NCBI GenBank assembly: GCA_934234275.1
Contig: CAKQHU010000052.1
Location: forward strand, 1 to 8,390
DNA length: 8,390 bases
Source: an uncultured Phascolarctobacterium sp.
GTDB taxonomy: Bacteria; Bacillota; Negativicutes; Acidaminococcales; Acidaminococcaceae
Reading direction: 5' to 3'
Shown: one piece after another, positions 1 to 6,595 of the stretch
Layout: each line of letters begins with the position of its first letter
Position numbering within the stretch: position 1 is the first letter of the stretch
The notes under the pieces: generated by a model
What the model was told of the DNA's origin: nothing
What the model saw: the letters and a program-made list of their open reading frames with translations, nothing else
Databases searched by the model: none
Made by a program: the position numbers and the translations under genes

Positions 1-648
1 GTGCACAGCGGTGAATGGCAGGATGACCATTACCGCTATGAGACCGAGGCGAGCGGTGTGGTGCGTTTTGCGCATGACGGTGAGCGTTTTATCGGTTATC
101 TGTATGTGCCGAGTCTTGCAAGCTATGAAAATGGGATGGGTTATCCTTCTCGGTACAGATATAGTATGCCGCTTTACGAAAAGTATGCTTTGAGTAATCC
201 GCATGGCTATCAGGCGCAGAGCAAGCTGTACGGTGCCTGGATTTTGGGTGAGCCTGAGGGTAATAATCGGGTGCTGCCGTCCCTGGCCGGTACCTATGAA
301 AGAAGCAACAAAAGAGGTACTCGCTTTGTGCAGGGTGAAACGGAAATGCCCTGGAACGTAGCGGTGCTGTTCTTGCAGCTGGTGTTGGAGCCGAATGTTA
401 ATTTACTGGACAGAAGCAACGGCTCGTTCAGCTTCTGGGATTATCAGTGGGAACAAGAAAAGGCTTTGTATCCTGATGTTGACAAGCGTTACAGCTATCA
501 TACTATGACTAAGGCGGGAGATCCGGATGCTCCTAATCCGGTGCGATTTAAGGATGCGCGCTATCTGGTAGAGAAAAGCGGCAGGCTGATTTATAATGTT
601 GCCGATGACGGCACGGTAAGGAAGATTTACGATTTGGCCGATGAGTAG
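1..648 (+). CDS. Protein of unknown function, probably truncated at its 5' end by the window edge
   Basis: An open frame runs from the first base to a TAG stop at 646-648, giving 215 residues. The first codon is GTG, but there is no upstream sequence in which to look for a ribosome binding site, so the real start may lie outside the window. The visible protein is soluble in character, rich in Tyr, Trp, Arg and acidic residues, with no membrane segment and no signal peptide in the part seen. Aromatic stretches include SFWDYQW near residues 142-148 and RYSYHT near 162-167. The C-terminal part (about 180-211) looks like short beta strands with charged turns. I do not recognise the family and assign no function. 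Codon use resembles that of the neighbouring genes, which supports it being real. No clear terminator follows it. Confidence 0.6.
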   Translation: MHSGEWQDDHYRYETEASGVVRFAHDGERFIGYLYVPSLASYENGMGYPSRYRYSMPLYEKYALSNPHGYQAQSKLYGAWILGEPEGNNRVLPSLAGTYERSNKRGTRFVQGETEMPWNVAVLFLQLVLEPNVNLLDRSNGSFSFWDYQWEQEKALYPDVDKRYSYHTMTKAGDPDAPNPVRFKDARYLVEKSGRLIYNVADDGTVRKIYDLADE

Positions 649-693
649 GCAGCAGATGCTTGCGCACGATTTTTGGCAATGGGAGTGGCGCTG

Positions 694-819
694 ATGCGGT
701 TACTGAGATTGCTGTGTATGATAATGCTTGGACTATTGCTTTGGGCAGAAATTTCCTTGAAAAACAGAAAAATTTTGCTCATCCTACCCGAAATCGGCAG
801 TTTGGGTGGGGTGCTTTAG
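694..819 (+). CDS. Possible 41-residue hydrophobic small protein (doubtful)
   Basis: An ATG at 694-696 opens a 41-codon frame ending in TAG at 817-819. A GGGAG at 681-685 is a plausible ribosome binding site eight bases upstream. The start overlaps the TGA of an even shorter frame (641-694, 17 residues), whose own ATG overlaps the end of the preceding gene, so the chain could be read by translational coupling. The N-terminal half, roughly residues 3-18, is almost all Leu, Met, Ile and Cys with a Trp and would form a membrane segment or signal peptide; the rest has a short basic patch. Against it, the last third of the frame is formed by the conserved promoter dyad at 783-811, so the length may be accidental. 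I give it low confidence and no function. Confidence 0.22.
   Translation: MRLLRLLCMIMLGLLLWAEISLKNRKILLILPEIGSLGGVL
783..811 (+). promoter_or_regulatory. Dyad operator, copy 1, upstream of the DUF6935-like gene
   Basis: This is a 29-bp imperfect inverted repeat: left arm CCTACCCGAAA, a seven-base centre, right arm TTTGGGTGGGG. It aligns without gaps to copies at 1682-1710 and 8042-8070; the first 11 bases (CCTACCCGAAw, ending in A or T) are shared by all three apart from base 11. The right arm ends 20 bp before the -10 box at 832-837, so the dyad covers the place where a -35 box would be. The likely role is an activator (or repressor) binding site. As RNA it could form a GU-containing hairpin, but the start site inferred from the -10 box lies downstream, which favours action as DNA. 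Confidence 0.7.
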
Positions 820-831
820 CAAATTTCGTTG

Positions 832-837
832 TACAAT
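832..837 (+). promoter_or_regulatory. -10 box of the DUF6935-like gene promoter
   Basis: TACAAT matches the sigma-70 -10 consensus at five of six positions. At a 17-bp spacing the -35 position reads GGGTGC, unlike TTGACA, which suggests the promoter depends on a protein bound at the dyad 783-811. The predicted start of transcription is near 844, leaving a leader of about 58 bases before the start codon at 902. Confidence 0.6.
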
Positions 838-901
838 GAGCTTGTAAGGAAGCATGCCTGCGTATCTAACAGCGCAGGATAATTCTGAGGAGGTGCAACA
901 A

Positions 902-1549
902 ATGAAGAAAGGTATTGTATTAGCTTGCTGCGCAATGCTTTTGGCGGGACAATTGCAATCTGCAGAAGCTCTTGATTGGAACAGAAGAATCGGCGTAGAC
1001 AGAATGATTGACAGAACTATTGACAATACTATTAACAGGGCGGTGAATAAAGTGGAGAAACAGGAAAAAACCAAACGCGTAATTTTCCAGAATCTGCCGC
1101 AATCGGCAGCTGAAATCGGACCGGAAACCGATGCTCAGCAGGTAGCGGCTTATACCGTGGCAGCATTGGCTCGCTACGAAACCAATCCGACAGAGGCTAT
1201 TGCTATGCTCAACAAGCTGCTGGGACCTCGTCCGGTACCTAAAAGAGATGAACAGTTCCTCGCAGACCGTTTCCGCGGCAGACAGTATCTGATGCGCTCC
1301 TACTTCATGGGCGCAACTCCGGCGAACAACTATCAGCCGGATATGCCGTATACCGTAGAGATTAAAACGAATGCCTACACTTATCAGGAGGAAGGCTATG
1401 CACGCTTCTTGATTACCTGCGGCGGCGCTGACAGCCCGCGTCCGATGACCGTGCGCCAAAAGGCTTCTACCGGCGAATGGTTCCTGTGGGATTACAAGGG
1501 ACTGCTGAGCGGCATCCAGACTCCGGCAGCAGATGATCCGTGGGCCTGA
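902..1549 (+). CDS. Small secreted protein, DUF6935-like, unknown function
   Basis: The protein has 215 residues. I chose the ATG at 902 because GAGGAGGTG at 887-895 sits six bases before it and the protein then begins with a clean signal peptide: MKK, a hydrophobic stretch at residues 4-16 and a likely signal peptidase I cut after AEA at 21-23. An in-frame start at 854 would bury that signal. A charged helical stretch of Arg, Asp and Asn at about 28-52 follows, then a globular domain from about 78 to the end. Conserved-looking blocks are AAYTVAALARYET (82-94), LLGPRPVP (106-113), RSYFMGATPANNY (132-144), CGGADSPR (173-180), WFLWD (193-197) and the terminal DDPWA. From memory these match the DUF6935 family found in gut Firmicutes; this was not confirmed by a search. 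No catalytic role is assigned. It is transcribed alone, from the dyad-linked promoter to the terminator at 1589-1623. Confidence 0.88.
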   Translation: MKKGIVLACCAMLLAGQLQSAEALDWNRRIGVDRMIDRTIDNTINRAVNKVEKQEKTKRVIFQNLPQSAAEIGPETDAQQVAAYTVAALARYETNPTEAIAMLNKLLGPRPVPKRDEQFLADRFRGRQYLMRSYFMGATPANNYQPDMPYTVEIKTNAYTYQEEGYARFLITCGGADSPRPMTVRQKASTGEWFLWDYKGLLSGIQTPAADDPWA

Positions 1550-1588
1550 GAATAATTCAGCTGAAAAAACAATAGCATTATAAAACAA

Positions 1589-1623
1589 GCAGCCTTCCGG
1601 TGCTTCCGGGAGGCTGCGCTTTT
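1589..1623 (+). terminator. Rho-independent terminator after the DUF6935-like gene
   Basis: A 12-bp stem pairs 1589-1600 (GCAGCCTTCCGG) with 1606-1617 (CCGGGAGGCTGC), with one G-U pair and a five-base loop, followed by GCTTTT at 1618-1623. It lies 40 bp after the stop codon at 1547-1549 and should isolate this gene from the nucleotidase operon. Confidence 0.9.
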
Positions 1624-1681
1624 GTGTGCCAAGCCGATAATAATCAAAAAATACGCTGAAAAAGCATATTTTTTACCTTAC

Positions 1682-1710
1682 CCTACCCGAAATCACCCTT
1701 TGGGGTGGGG
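1682..1710 (+). promoter_or_regulatory. Dyad operator, copy 2, upstream of the nucleotidase operon
   Basis: Left arm CCTACCCGAAA, centre TCACCCT and right arm TTGGGGTGGGG form the same 29-bp imperfect palindrome as at 783-811, with the first 13 bases identical. The resemblance continues to the right of the dyad as GCTTT three bases past its last G (813-817 and 1712-1716). The offset between the two copies is exactly 899 bp for the left arm, right arm and -10 box, so the spacing to the promoter is strictly kept. Two copies this similar in front of unrelated genes point to a shared regulator. Confidence 0.75.
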
Positions 1711-1730
1711 CGCTTTTGCTGCTTCTTGCT

Positions 1731-1736
1731 TATAAT
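1731..1736 (+). promoter_or_regulatory. -10 box of the nucleotidase operon promoter
   Basis: A perfect TATAAT lies 20 bp after the dyad at 1682-1710. At a 17-bp spacing the -35 position reads GGGCGC, so no consensus -35 box exists and the dyad occupies that region. The predicted start of transcription is near 1743, giving a leader of about 26 bases before the start codon. Confidence 0.7.
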
Positions 1737-1768
1737 ATAATTACAAAAGCTGGAAGGAAGTGATGTAT

Positions 1769-3385
1769 ATGAAAAAGTTCTGGAAAAAAACATCGCTGTT
1801 TTTGGTGACTGCAGCGATGACTGTTTCCGCTCCGCTGATGGCGTGGGCGCTGGAGCATGACATTGTTATTCTGCATACTAATGATATCCATTGCGGTATT
1901 AATGATAATATCGGTTTTGCCGGTTTGGCGCAGATTAAAAAGGATGCCCTGGCAAGAACGCCGAACGTAGCGCTGGTGGATGCAGGCGATGCTATTCAGG
2001 GCGCACCTATCGGCAAGCTGTCCCGCGGTCTGGCAGTTGTCGATATTATGAATTATCTGGGCTATGACTTCTGCATTCCCGGTAACCATGAATTTGACTA
2101 CGGCATGGACCGCTTCATGGAGCTGGTGCCGCTGCAGCGTGCAGGCTACTACTGCGCAAACCTTGTTTATGCAGGCAACAATAAGCAGGTTCTGCCTGGC
2201 TACAAAATTATGCAGTATGAGGATACCAAGGTGGCCTTTGTAGGTGCAAGCACACCGGAAAGCCTGACAACCTCTACGCCTACCTTCTTCCAAAATGAGA
2301 AGGGCAAGTATATTTACAGCTTCTGCGAGGATAAAACCGGTAATAAGCTGTACAAGCAGCTGCAGAAAAATGTCGACAAGGCACGCAAGGACGGCGCGGA
2401 CTACGTATTTATCGTAGGTCATTTGGGTATGGACGGCACTACGCCGCAGTGGAGCAGCGAAAGCGTTGCTAAAAATACTCAGGGCGTAGACGCTGTTATC
2501 GACGGACACTCTCACGAGCGTTTCACCCGTATGGTTAAAAATAAAGTGGGCAAGGATGTGCTGCTGGCGCAGACCGGCACCAAGCTGAAAACTGTAGGCG
2601 AGCTGGTAATTACTCCCGACGGCAAGCTGAAGAGCCAGCTGATTACCGAATCCAACGGCAAGGATGCCAATATCGCAAGAGTTATTGCCCAGGAAATAAA
2701 AACCTACGAGCCTTTGCTGAAGCAGCCGGTGGGCGAAGCCTTGGTACAGCTGCGCAGCAATGATCCTGCAACCGGTGAGCGTATCGTTCGCAACCGTGAA
2801 TGCAGCTTGGGCGACTTTGTTGCCGATGCCTATCGAGCAGTGCTGGATTGTGACGTAGTTCTGGTAAACGGCGGCAGCATCCGTAACGAAATCAAAACCG
2901 GCGTCATCAGCTACAATGATTTGCTGGAGGCCTTCCCCTTCGGTAACATGTGCGTAGTTTTAGAGGTAAACGGCCAGCAGATTCTGGATGCTCTGGAAAT
3001 GGGCGCTATCAGCTATCCTGAAGAAAGCGGTGGCTTTATGCAGGTGTCTGGCCTGAGCTACACGATTGACAGCTCTGTTCCCTCCAGCATCGAGCTTGAT
3101 GCCAAGGGCAACTTCGTGCGTGTTGCCGGTGCCCGTCGCGTCAGCGATGTCAAGATTGGCGGCAAACCGTTAGATGTTAAGAAAAAATACACCGTTGGCA
3201 GCACCTCCTACATGCTCAAATCCGGTGGTGACGGCATGACGATGTTCAAGGGCGCGCATCTGGTGCAGGACGAAATGATGAGCGATGCAGATACGATTAT
3301 GGAATACCTGCAGAACCATCTGAACGGCAAGGTTGGCGAGCAATATGCTAATCCTTACGGCGATGGCCGTATCGTAATCAAATAA
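1769..3385 (+). CDS. Secreted 5'-nucleotidase / 2',3'-cyclic phosphodiesterase-type metallophosphatase (UshA family)
   Basis: The 538-residue protein is close to the usual length of UshA (about 550). It begins with a signal peptide (MKKFWKK, hydrophobic core at about 9-26, likely cut after AWA at 25-27). The N-terminal metallophosphatase domain carries the metal ligands in order: HTNDIH (Asp39, His41), DAGDAIQG (Asp74), GNHEFD (Asn106, His107), GH (His218) and GHSH (His247, His249). The C-terminal substrate-binding domain carries NGGSIR (to Arg372), FPFGN (389-393) and GGDG (486-489), as in family members that bind the nucleoside base between aromatic residues. The family removes phosphate from extracellular nucleotides, giving nucleosides and phosphate for uptake; exact substrates cannot be read here. 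There is no C-terminal wall anchor, so it is probably periplasmic or released. In-frame GTG 1760 and ATG 1763 are alternative starts; ATG 1769 stands 10 bases after AAGGA at 1754-1758 and gives the cleaner signal peptide. Confidence 0.95.
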   Translation: MKKFWKKTSLFLVTAAMTVSAPLMAWALEHDIVILHTNDIHCGINDNIGFAGLAQIKKDALARTPNVALVDAGDAIQGAPIGKLSRGLAVVDIMNYLGYDFCIPGNHEFDYGMDRFMELVPLQRAGYYCANLVYAGNNKQVLPGYKIMQYEDTKVAFVGASTPESLTTSTPTFFQNEKGKYIYSFCEDKTGNKLYKQLQKNVDKARKDGADYVFIVGHLGMDGTTPQWSSESVAKNTQGVDAVIDGHSHERFTRMVKNKVGKDVLLAQTGTKLKTVGELVITPDGKLKSQLITESNGKDANIARVIAQEIKTYEPLLKQPVGEALVQLRSNDPATGERIVRNRECSLGDFVADAYRAVLDCDVVLVNGGSIRNEIKTGVISYNDLLEAFPFGNMCVVLEVNGQQILDALEMGAISYPEESGGFMQVSGLSYTIDSSVPSSIELDAKGNFVRVAGARRVSDVKIGGKPLDVKKKYTVGSTSYMLKSGGDGMTMFKGAHLVQDEMMSDADTIMEYLQNHLNGKVGEQYANPYGDGRIVIK

Positions 3386-3421
3386 AGAGCTTTGCCATAG
3401 TACAATAAGGAGATGATTGTT

Positions 3422-4483
3422 ATGTTGAAGAAACGTATTGCGATGGGAATTATGGCCGGACTGCTGGCCTGCAGCTTTATTGCGGGCTGCGGCGGTGGCG
3501 ACAAAGGCACCAGCGAGCCTCCTAAACCGAAACCGATTGCTGCTGATTTGAAGGATTTGCCGAATAAGGATGTTAAGGTCGGCATTAATACATTTAAGCT
3601 CTTTACTCTGAAAAATAATCCTAATCTGCATTTGCAAAATACTTATAGCAAGGGTATGAGGGTGGCTGTTATCGGCAGAGATATGATTTATGCCAACGTT
3701 AAGGACAGACTCGTTCAGATGCAGTGGGATAAAGATGGTCTGCGCATGTTGGACAATAATGTTGATTCTATGTCCGGTAATGCTAAGATTTCTTCCGACG
3801 GCACCAGAGGCATTTTCTATACCAATAAGAGAATGAGACTCAACTATTTCGATAGCGAAACCAAACGTATTGAAGAGGCACAAGGACGCTTCAATAACCT
3901 TGTTGTAATTCCTAAGGGCAATGCGGATAAGGCTTTGATCTGGATGAACCAGGGCGAAATGAGAAAGGTTGATCTTCGCAACGGCTACAGAGTAGGCAAG
4001 GATTTGGGCACAGTACGTAAGGAATCCAGAAGCCGTGATGCTGCCGACAAGGATAAAATCAATATTCCGCAGAGCGTTGTTGCAGACAGAAACGGTGATT
4101 TCTATGTTGGCGGCAATGCGCGCATCGGCACTCAGGATGTAGGCCTGGTAAGCGTTTATGACTTCAATGGCAAGCAAAAACGCGTTATCGGCAAGGAAAA
4201 ACGTGAAGATAGCAAGGCCATCAATTCCTTAACCGATATAGCTTTGACTGATGAATATCTGGTAGTCAGCGATTCCTCTGTAGACAAGCAGCAACTGCAG
4301 ATTTACAGAAAGAACACTGGCACGCTGGTTGGTACCGTAAGTTATAAGGATTTGACCGATAATAAGGAAACCAGCATCGGTGCATGTGTAAACCTGGCAA
4401 ATATGCCTGATAACAGAGTTCTGGTTGCCCTCAGCAATGACAGAAAAAATATTAAAGATGAATTCTTCATCCTGCAGCTGTAA
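3422..4483 (+). CDS. Lipoprotein of unknown function, co-transcribed with the nucleotidase
   Basis: The protein has 353 residues. ATG 3422 is preferred over ATG 3413 because AAGGAG at 3407-3412 directly abuts the latter but lies nine bases before the former. The N-terminus (MLKKR, hydrophobic 6-19, lipobox IAGC with Cys23) marks a lipid-anchored protein. A short Pro/Lys-rich linker follows at about 32-40. The rest is a string of predicted beta strands with turns such as SSDG, DRNGDFYVGG, YDFNGKQ and ALTDEYLVVSDSS, each followed by a hydrophobic strand, the look of a beta-propeller of six or seven blades. I do not recognise a named family. It starts 36 bp after the nucleotidase with no terminator between, so the two are probably one transcript and may act together at the cell envelope, but nothing shows what it binds. 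Confidence 0.88.
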   Translation: MLKKRIAMGIMAGLLACSFIAGCGGGDKGTSEPPKPKPIAADLKDLPNKDVKVGINTFKLFTLKNNPNLHLQNTYSKGMRVAVIGRDMIYANVKDRLVQMQWDKDGLRMLDNNVDSMSGNAKISSDGTRGIFYTNKRMRLNYFDSETKRIEEAQGRFNNLVVIPKGNADKALIWMNQGEMRKVDLRNGYRVGKDLGTVRKESRSRDAADKDKINIPQSVVADRNGDFYVGGNARIGTQDVGLVSVYDFNGKQKRVIGKEKREDSKAINSLTDIALTDEYLVVSDSSVDKQQLQIYRKNTGTLVGTVSYKDLTDNKETSIGACVNLANMPDNRVLVALSNDRKNIKDEFFILQL

Positions 4484-4535
4484 TGTAGGGGAGAAGGTAC
4501 AACAGAAGCTGTAAAATTTAATACATAAAGATTTG

Positions 4536-4567
4536 AACACCCCCGAAAGATATATTTTGGGGGTGTT
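4536..4567 (+). terminator. Likely terminator of the nucleotidase-lipoprotein operon
   Basis: AACACCCCC (4536-4544) pairs perfectly with GGGGGTGTT (4559-4567) around a 14-base loop, 52 bp after the lipoprotein stop codon. The tail is TAAATT rather than a solid T run, so termination may be leaky, with the stronger hairpin at 4701-4734 as a backstop. Confidence 0.65.
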
Positions 4568-4595
4568 TAAATTGGAGTTTGTTTTAGCAGTGTGT

Positions 4596-4693
4596 ATGGC
4601 TATATATGGCATAAAAATGAGCGATAAATGAGCGATAATGTGGGCGATAAAATGAGCGATAAACTTAATATTGAAATAGTAACCCCTAACCCA
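4596..4693 (+). pseudogene. Possible remnant of a coding sequence with MSDK-type repeats
   Basis: Two overlapping frames read MAIYGIKMSDK then stop (4596-4631), and MSDNVGDKMSDKLNIEIV plus four residues then stop (4628-4693). They would join into one peptide if the two 11-bp repeat units were 12 bp long, so a one-base slip in the repeat could explain the break. Short [MV]xDK-type repeats occur, from memory, in linkers of some AlbA/Schlafen-like ATP-binding and Fic-type proteins. No ribosome binding site or longer homologous stretch is visible, so this could also be non-coding repeat DNA. Confidence 0.25.
4617..4662 (+). repeat. Short tandem repeat, four units of 11-12 bp
   Basis: Four consecutive units read ATGAGCGATAA (4617-4627), ATGAGCGATAA (4628-4638), TGTGGGCGATAA (4639-4650) and AATGAGCGATAA (4651-4662). 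GCGATAA is constant in all. In the frame starting at 4628 the later units encode MSDN-VGDK-MSDK, a four-residue periodicity, whereas the 11-bp unit breaks the frame. Confidence 0.8.
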
Positions 4694-4700
4694 TAACGAA

Positions 4701-4734
4701 AGCCTCCGACGAGTAAACTCGCCGGAGGCTTTTT
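4701..4734. terminator. Hairpin terminator between the converging operons
   Basis: AGCCTCCG-A-CGAG (4701-4713) pairs with CTCG-C-CGGAGGCT (4718-4730) around the loop TAAA, with one internal mismatch. Rightward it ends in a T run (4730-4734); leftward the T run is interrupted (TTTCGTT). It lies 14 bp beyond the stop of the LuxR-type gene and probably serves that operon while also stopping rightward read-through. Confidence 0.85.
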
Positions 4735-4748
4735 AAATGCGCTGCGCG

Positions 4749-6566
4749 TCAGTGCTCTGCGTTGCGCATCAGTTCGATATACTGCAGCAGCTCCTTACGG
4801 GTTTTTACGCCCAGCTTGCCGTAGATATTTTTGTTGTGATATTTTAAGGTGTTTTCAGTGATGCTCAGCTGGCTGATAATTGCCTTGGTCGAGCAGCCCT
4901 GAACATAAAGATTGAAGATATCCTCCTCCTTAGGCGTCAGCGTTGCCAGATTATCGACAAACATCTTATAGCTGTCGGGGTCGACTGTCTCCAGCTTCTT
5001 TTCAATAGCCTTTTCCAGAGCAGCCTGGGCAAAGTTGAACTGCTGCTGAGCCTGCTCGCGTTCTTGCTGAGCTTGCAGCTTCTCCTGCTGCGTCTGCTCC
5101 ATCTGCAGGCGTACCTGCTGAATTTCATCCTGCAGGGCGGCAAGCTGTTCCTCCAGCTGAATATACTGGTTGGCGGTTTGCTTTTGCTTTTCCTGTGCCT
5201 CCTGCAGACGCACGGCGGCCTGACCGTATTGCTTTTGTACTTCATTATTTTCGCTTTGCAGCTGGCGCATTTTTTCGGCCTGCTGCTCGGAATGGTTCTG
5301 CAGGAATTCAAAGAACTGGTTGAGCTCCAGCACATTGGCTTGCGGAGGAGCATCGGGATTTTGCTGCAGCTGCTGCAAATCCGCTACCAGCGGGTCTACA
5401 TATCTTTTGCTGAAATAACCGGCAGACAACAATGAAAGCAACAGAATAATACCCAGCATTATCAGCAGACGCATTTTAGCCTGCCTCTGCAGATGATAAT
5501 AGCTGTCGGCAGGCAGCATTACTGCTACCCTGTGCTCCGAGGCACCGACCGTCAGGGGTGCAGTGAAGCCGATGAAACGCTCCTGACCGGCAGTAAATAA
5601 TTCATGCTCGCCGTCAGAGCTGGTTTTTATAGTAGCATTGACGAAGGAGGCCGGATTGGAAAGCTGTCCCTGGTATTCGTTGTCCGCTTTTTTGTCGAGA
5701 ATAGCGGTAATCAGAGGATAACCCTTGTAATTGGCCTGCTTAGTACGCTGTTGGAAGTACACGCTGCTGATTTCGAAGCCGCAGACGCCGATAATTTTGC
5801 CGTCATTACTGTTAATGGGCATTAGGAAAAGACGGGACTGCTCCCAGCTTTCTTTGAGGTGGGCAACGTCTGTCAGGATATATTGTTGGGAAATATTGTT
5901 TTCCTTGGCATGCAAAAGCGTATCAGCCTGCGGATAGGCGTGGATATTGAGTTCCATTTGCCAGGTGCTGTAAAGGCTGATGTTATTATTGCGTGCAACC
6001 TGTGGGTTGCCGCGGAACATACAGATTTCGTTGAACAGAGTGTTTTCGGAATAGATGTTAGTGAATTTGAGAAAAAGACCGTTATAGGTAGGTTCCAGCA
6101 GATTCGTGTTGACGCTGGCATTAATCAGATACAAGGCACCGCTGGCCGGTGCCTGCTGCATTTTGGCGGCAAGTGTCTGGTAGGTTGCCTGCTGAATCGC
6201 TGTTAAGGCCTCGGGATTGTTGTTCAGGGCATCATAATTATTATAAATGCCCTGCTCCAGCATAACGCGGTTGATATCCTGCTGCAGCTGCTGCGACAAA
6301 TCGATATTGTGAGCAGCCAGTGCATTCATTTGGCGTTTGATATCGTTGGTACGGGTGTTAAGCTCATATTCAAGAAAGCGGTCGATATCATGGCTTGGTG
6401 GCTGCAGTATGCCGATAACGTTTAACAGGATCAGCATAGCAGAACCTGCCAGCAGAACCAGTGACAGCAGGTAAATAATGAAACGGCTGCGCATGGAACG
6501 CTTATTATGCCATATTTCCTTGCCTATAAGCAGCAGTCTTTTTATTTTGGTGAGCTTCGTGAGCAT
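4749..6566 (-). CDS. Membrane-anchored LuxR-type transcriptional regulator with an extracytoplasmic sensor domain
   Basis: The protein has 605 residues. ATG 6566 is supported by AAGGAGG at 6573-6579, six bases upstream. Order of parts: a basic cytoplasmic N-terminus; membrane helix 1 at about 28-52; an extracytoplasmic region at about 53-363 resembling a Cache-like ligand-binding domain (for example GKIIGVCGFEISSVYF at 256-271), with Cys182 and Cys262 as the visible cysteines; membrane helix 2 at about 365-383; a short HAMP-like start (VDPL, 380-383); a Gln-rich coiled coil at about 425-525; and a C-terminal LuxR/GerE helix-turn-helix at about 542-597 (LTPKEEDIFNLYVQGCSTK, then the recognition region TENTLKYHNKNIYGKLGV). 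There is no histidine kinase or receiver domain, so it is a one-component regulator that would act on DNA from the membrane. It follows the solute-binding protein gene by 29 bp in one operon, which suggests the two sense together. Target genes are not shown by the sequence; the nearby dyads are candidates. Confidence 0.93.
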   Translation of the reverse strand: MLTKLTKIKRLLLIGKEIWHNKRSMRSRFIIYLLSLVLLAGSAMLILLNVIGILQPPSHDIDRFLEYELNTRTNDIKRQMNALAAHNIDLSQQLQQDINRVMLEQGIYNNYDALNNNPEALTAIQQATYQTLAAKMQQAPASGALYLINASVNTNLLEPTYNGLFLKFTNIYSENTLFNEICMFRGNPQVARNNNISLYSTWQMELNIHAYPQADTLLHAKENNISQQYILTDVAHLKESWEQSRLFLMPINSNDGKIIGVCGFEISSVYFQQRTKQANYKGYPLITAILDKKADNEYQGQLSNPASFVNATIKTSSDGEHELFTAGQERFIGFTAPLTVGASEHRVAVMLPADSYYHLQRQAKMRLLIMLGIILLLSLLSAGYFSKRYVDPLVADLQQLQQNPDAPPQANVLELNQFFEFLQNHSEQQAEKMRQLQSENNEVQKQYGQAAVRLQEAQEKQKQTANQYIQLEEQLAALQDEIQQVRLQMEQTQQEKLQAQQEREQAQQQFNFAQAALEKAIEKKLETVDPDSYKMFVDNLATLTPKEEDIFNLYVQGCSTKAIISQLSITENTLKYHNKNIYGKLGVKTRKELLQYIELMRNAEH

Positions 6567-6595
6567 TACGAGCCTCCTTGATAGGATTTTTTGGC

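Noticed and set aside
748..777. AT-rich hairpin (GCAGAAATTT against AAATTTTGC) after the first gene
   Set aside because: The stem is nearly all A-T pairs with a bulge and is not followed by a T run; too weak for a terminator call.
906..930. Lipobox VLAC near the N-terminus of the DUF6935-like protein
   Set aside because: The Cys at residue 9 leaves too short a hydrophobic core; the AEA cut at residues 21-23 fits an ordinary signal peptide better.
920..1588. Minus-strand frame of 222 codons opposite the DUF6935-like gene
   Set aside because: The plus-strand gene has a ribosome binding site, a signal peptide and conserved blocks; the opposite frame has none and would begin at the terminator.
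1701..1710. G-quadruplex in the GGGG-T-GGGG arm
   Set aside because: Only two G runs occur close together; four are needed, and the inverted C-rich arm explains the sequence better as a dyad.
1730..2515. Long minus-strand frame (261 codons) opposite the nucleotidase
   Set aside because: It lies wholly within a gene whose plus-strand product carries all the family's metal-binding motifs; the antisense product shows no recognisable pattern and has no ribosome binding site that I can see.
3401..3406. TACAAT as an internal promoter before the lipoprotein gene
   Set aside because: No -35 box or dyad lies at the right distance, and a start there would fall within a few bases of the ribosome binding site and start codon.
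3170..4177. Minus-strand frame of 335 codons across the nucleotidase end and the lipoprotein gene
   Set aside because: It spans the junction of two well-supported plus-strand genes and lacks its own start signals; it is a shadow of their codon bias.
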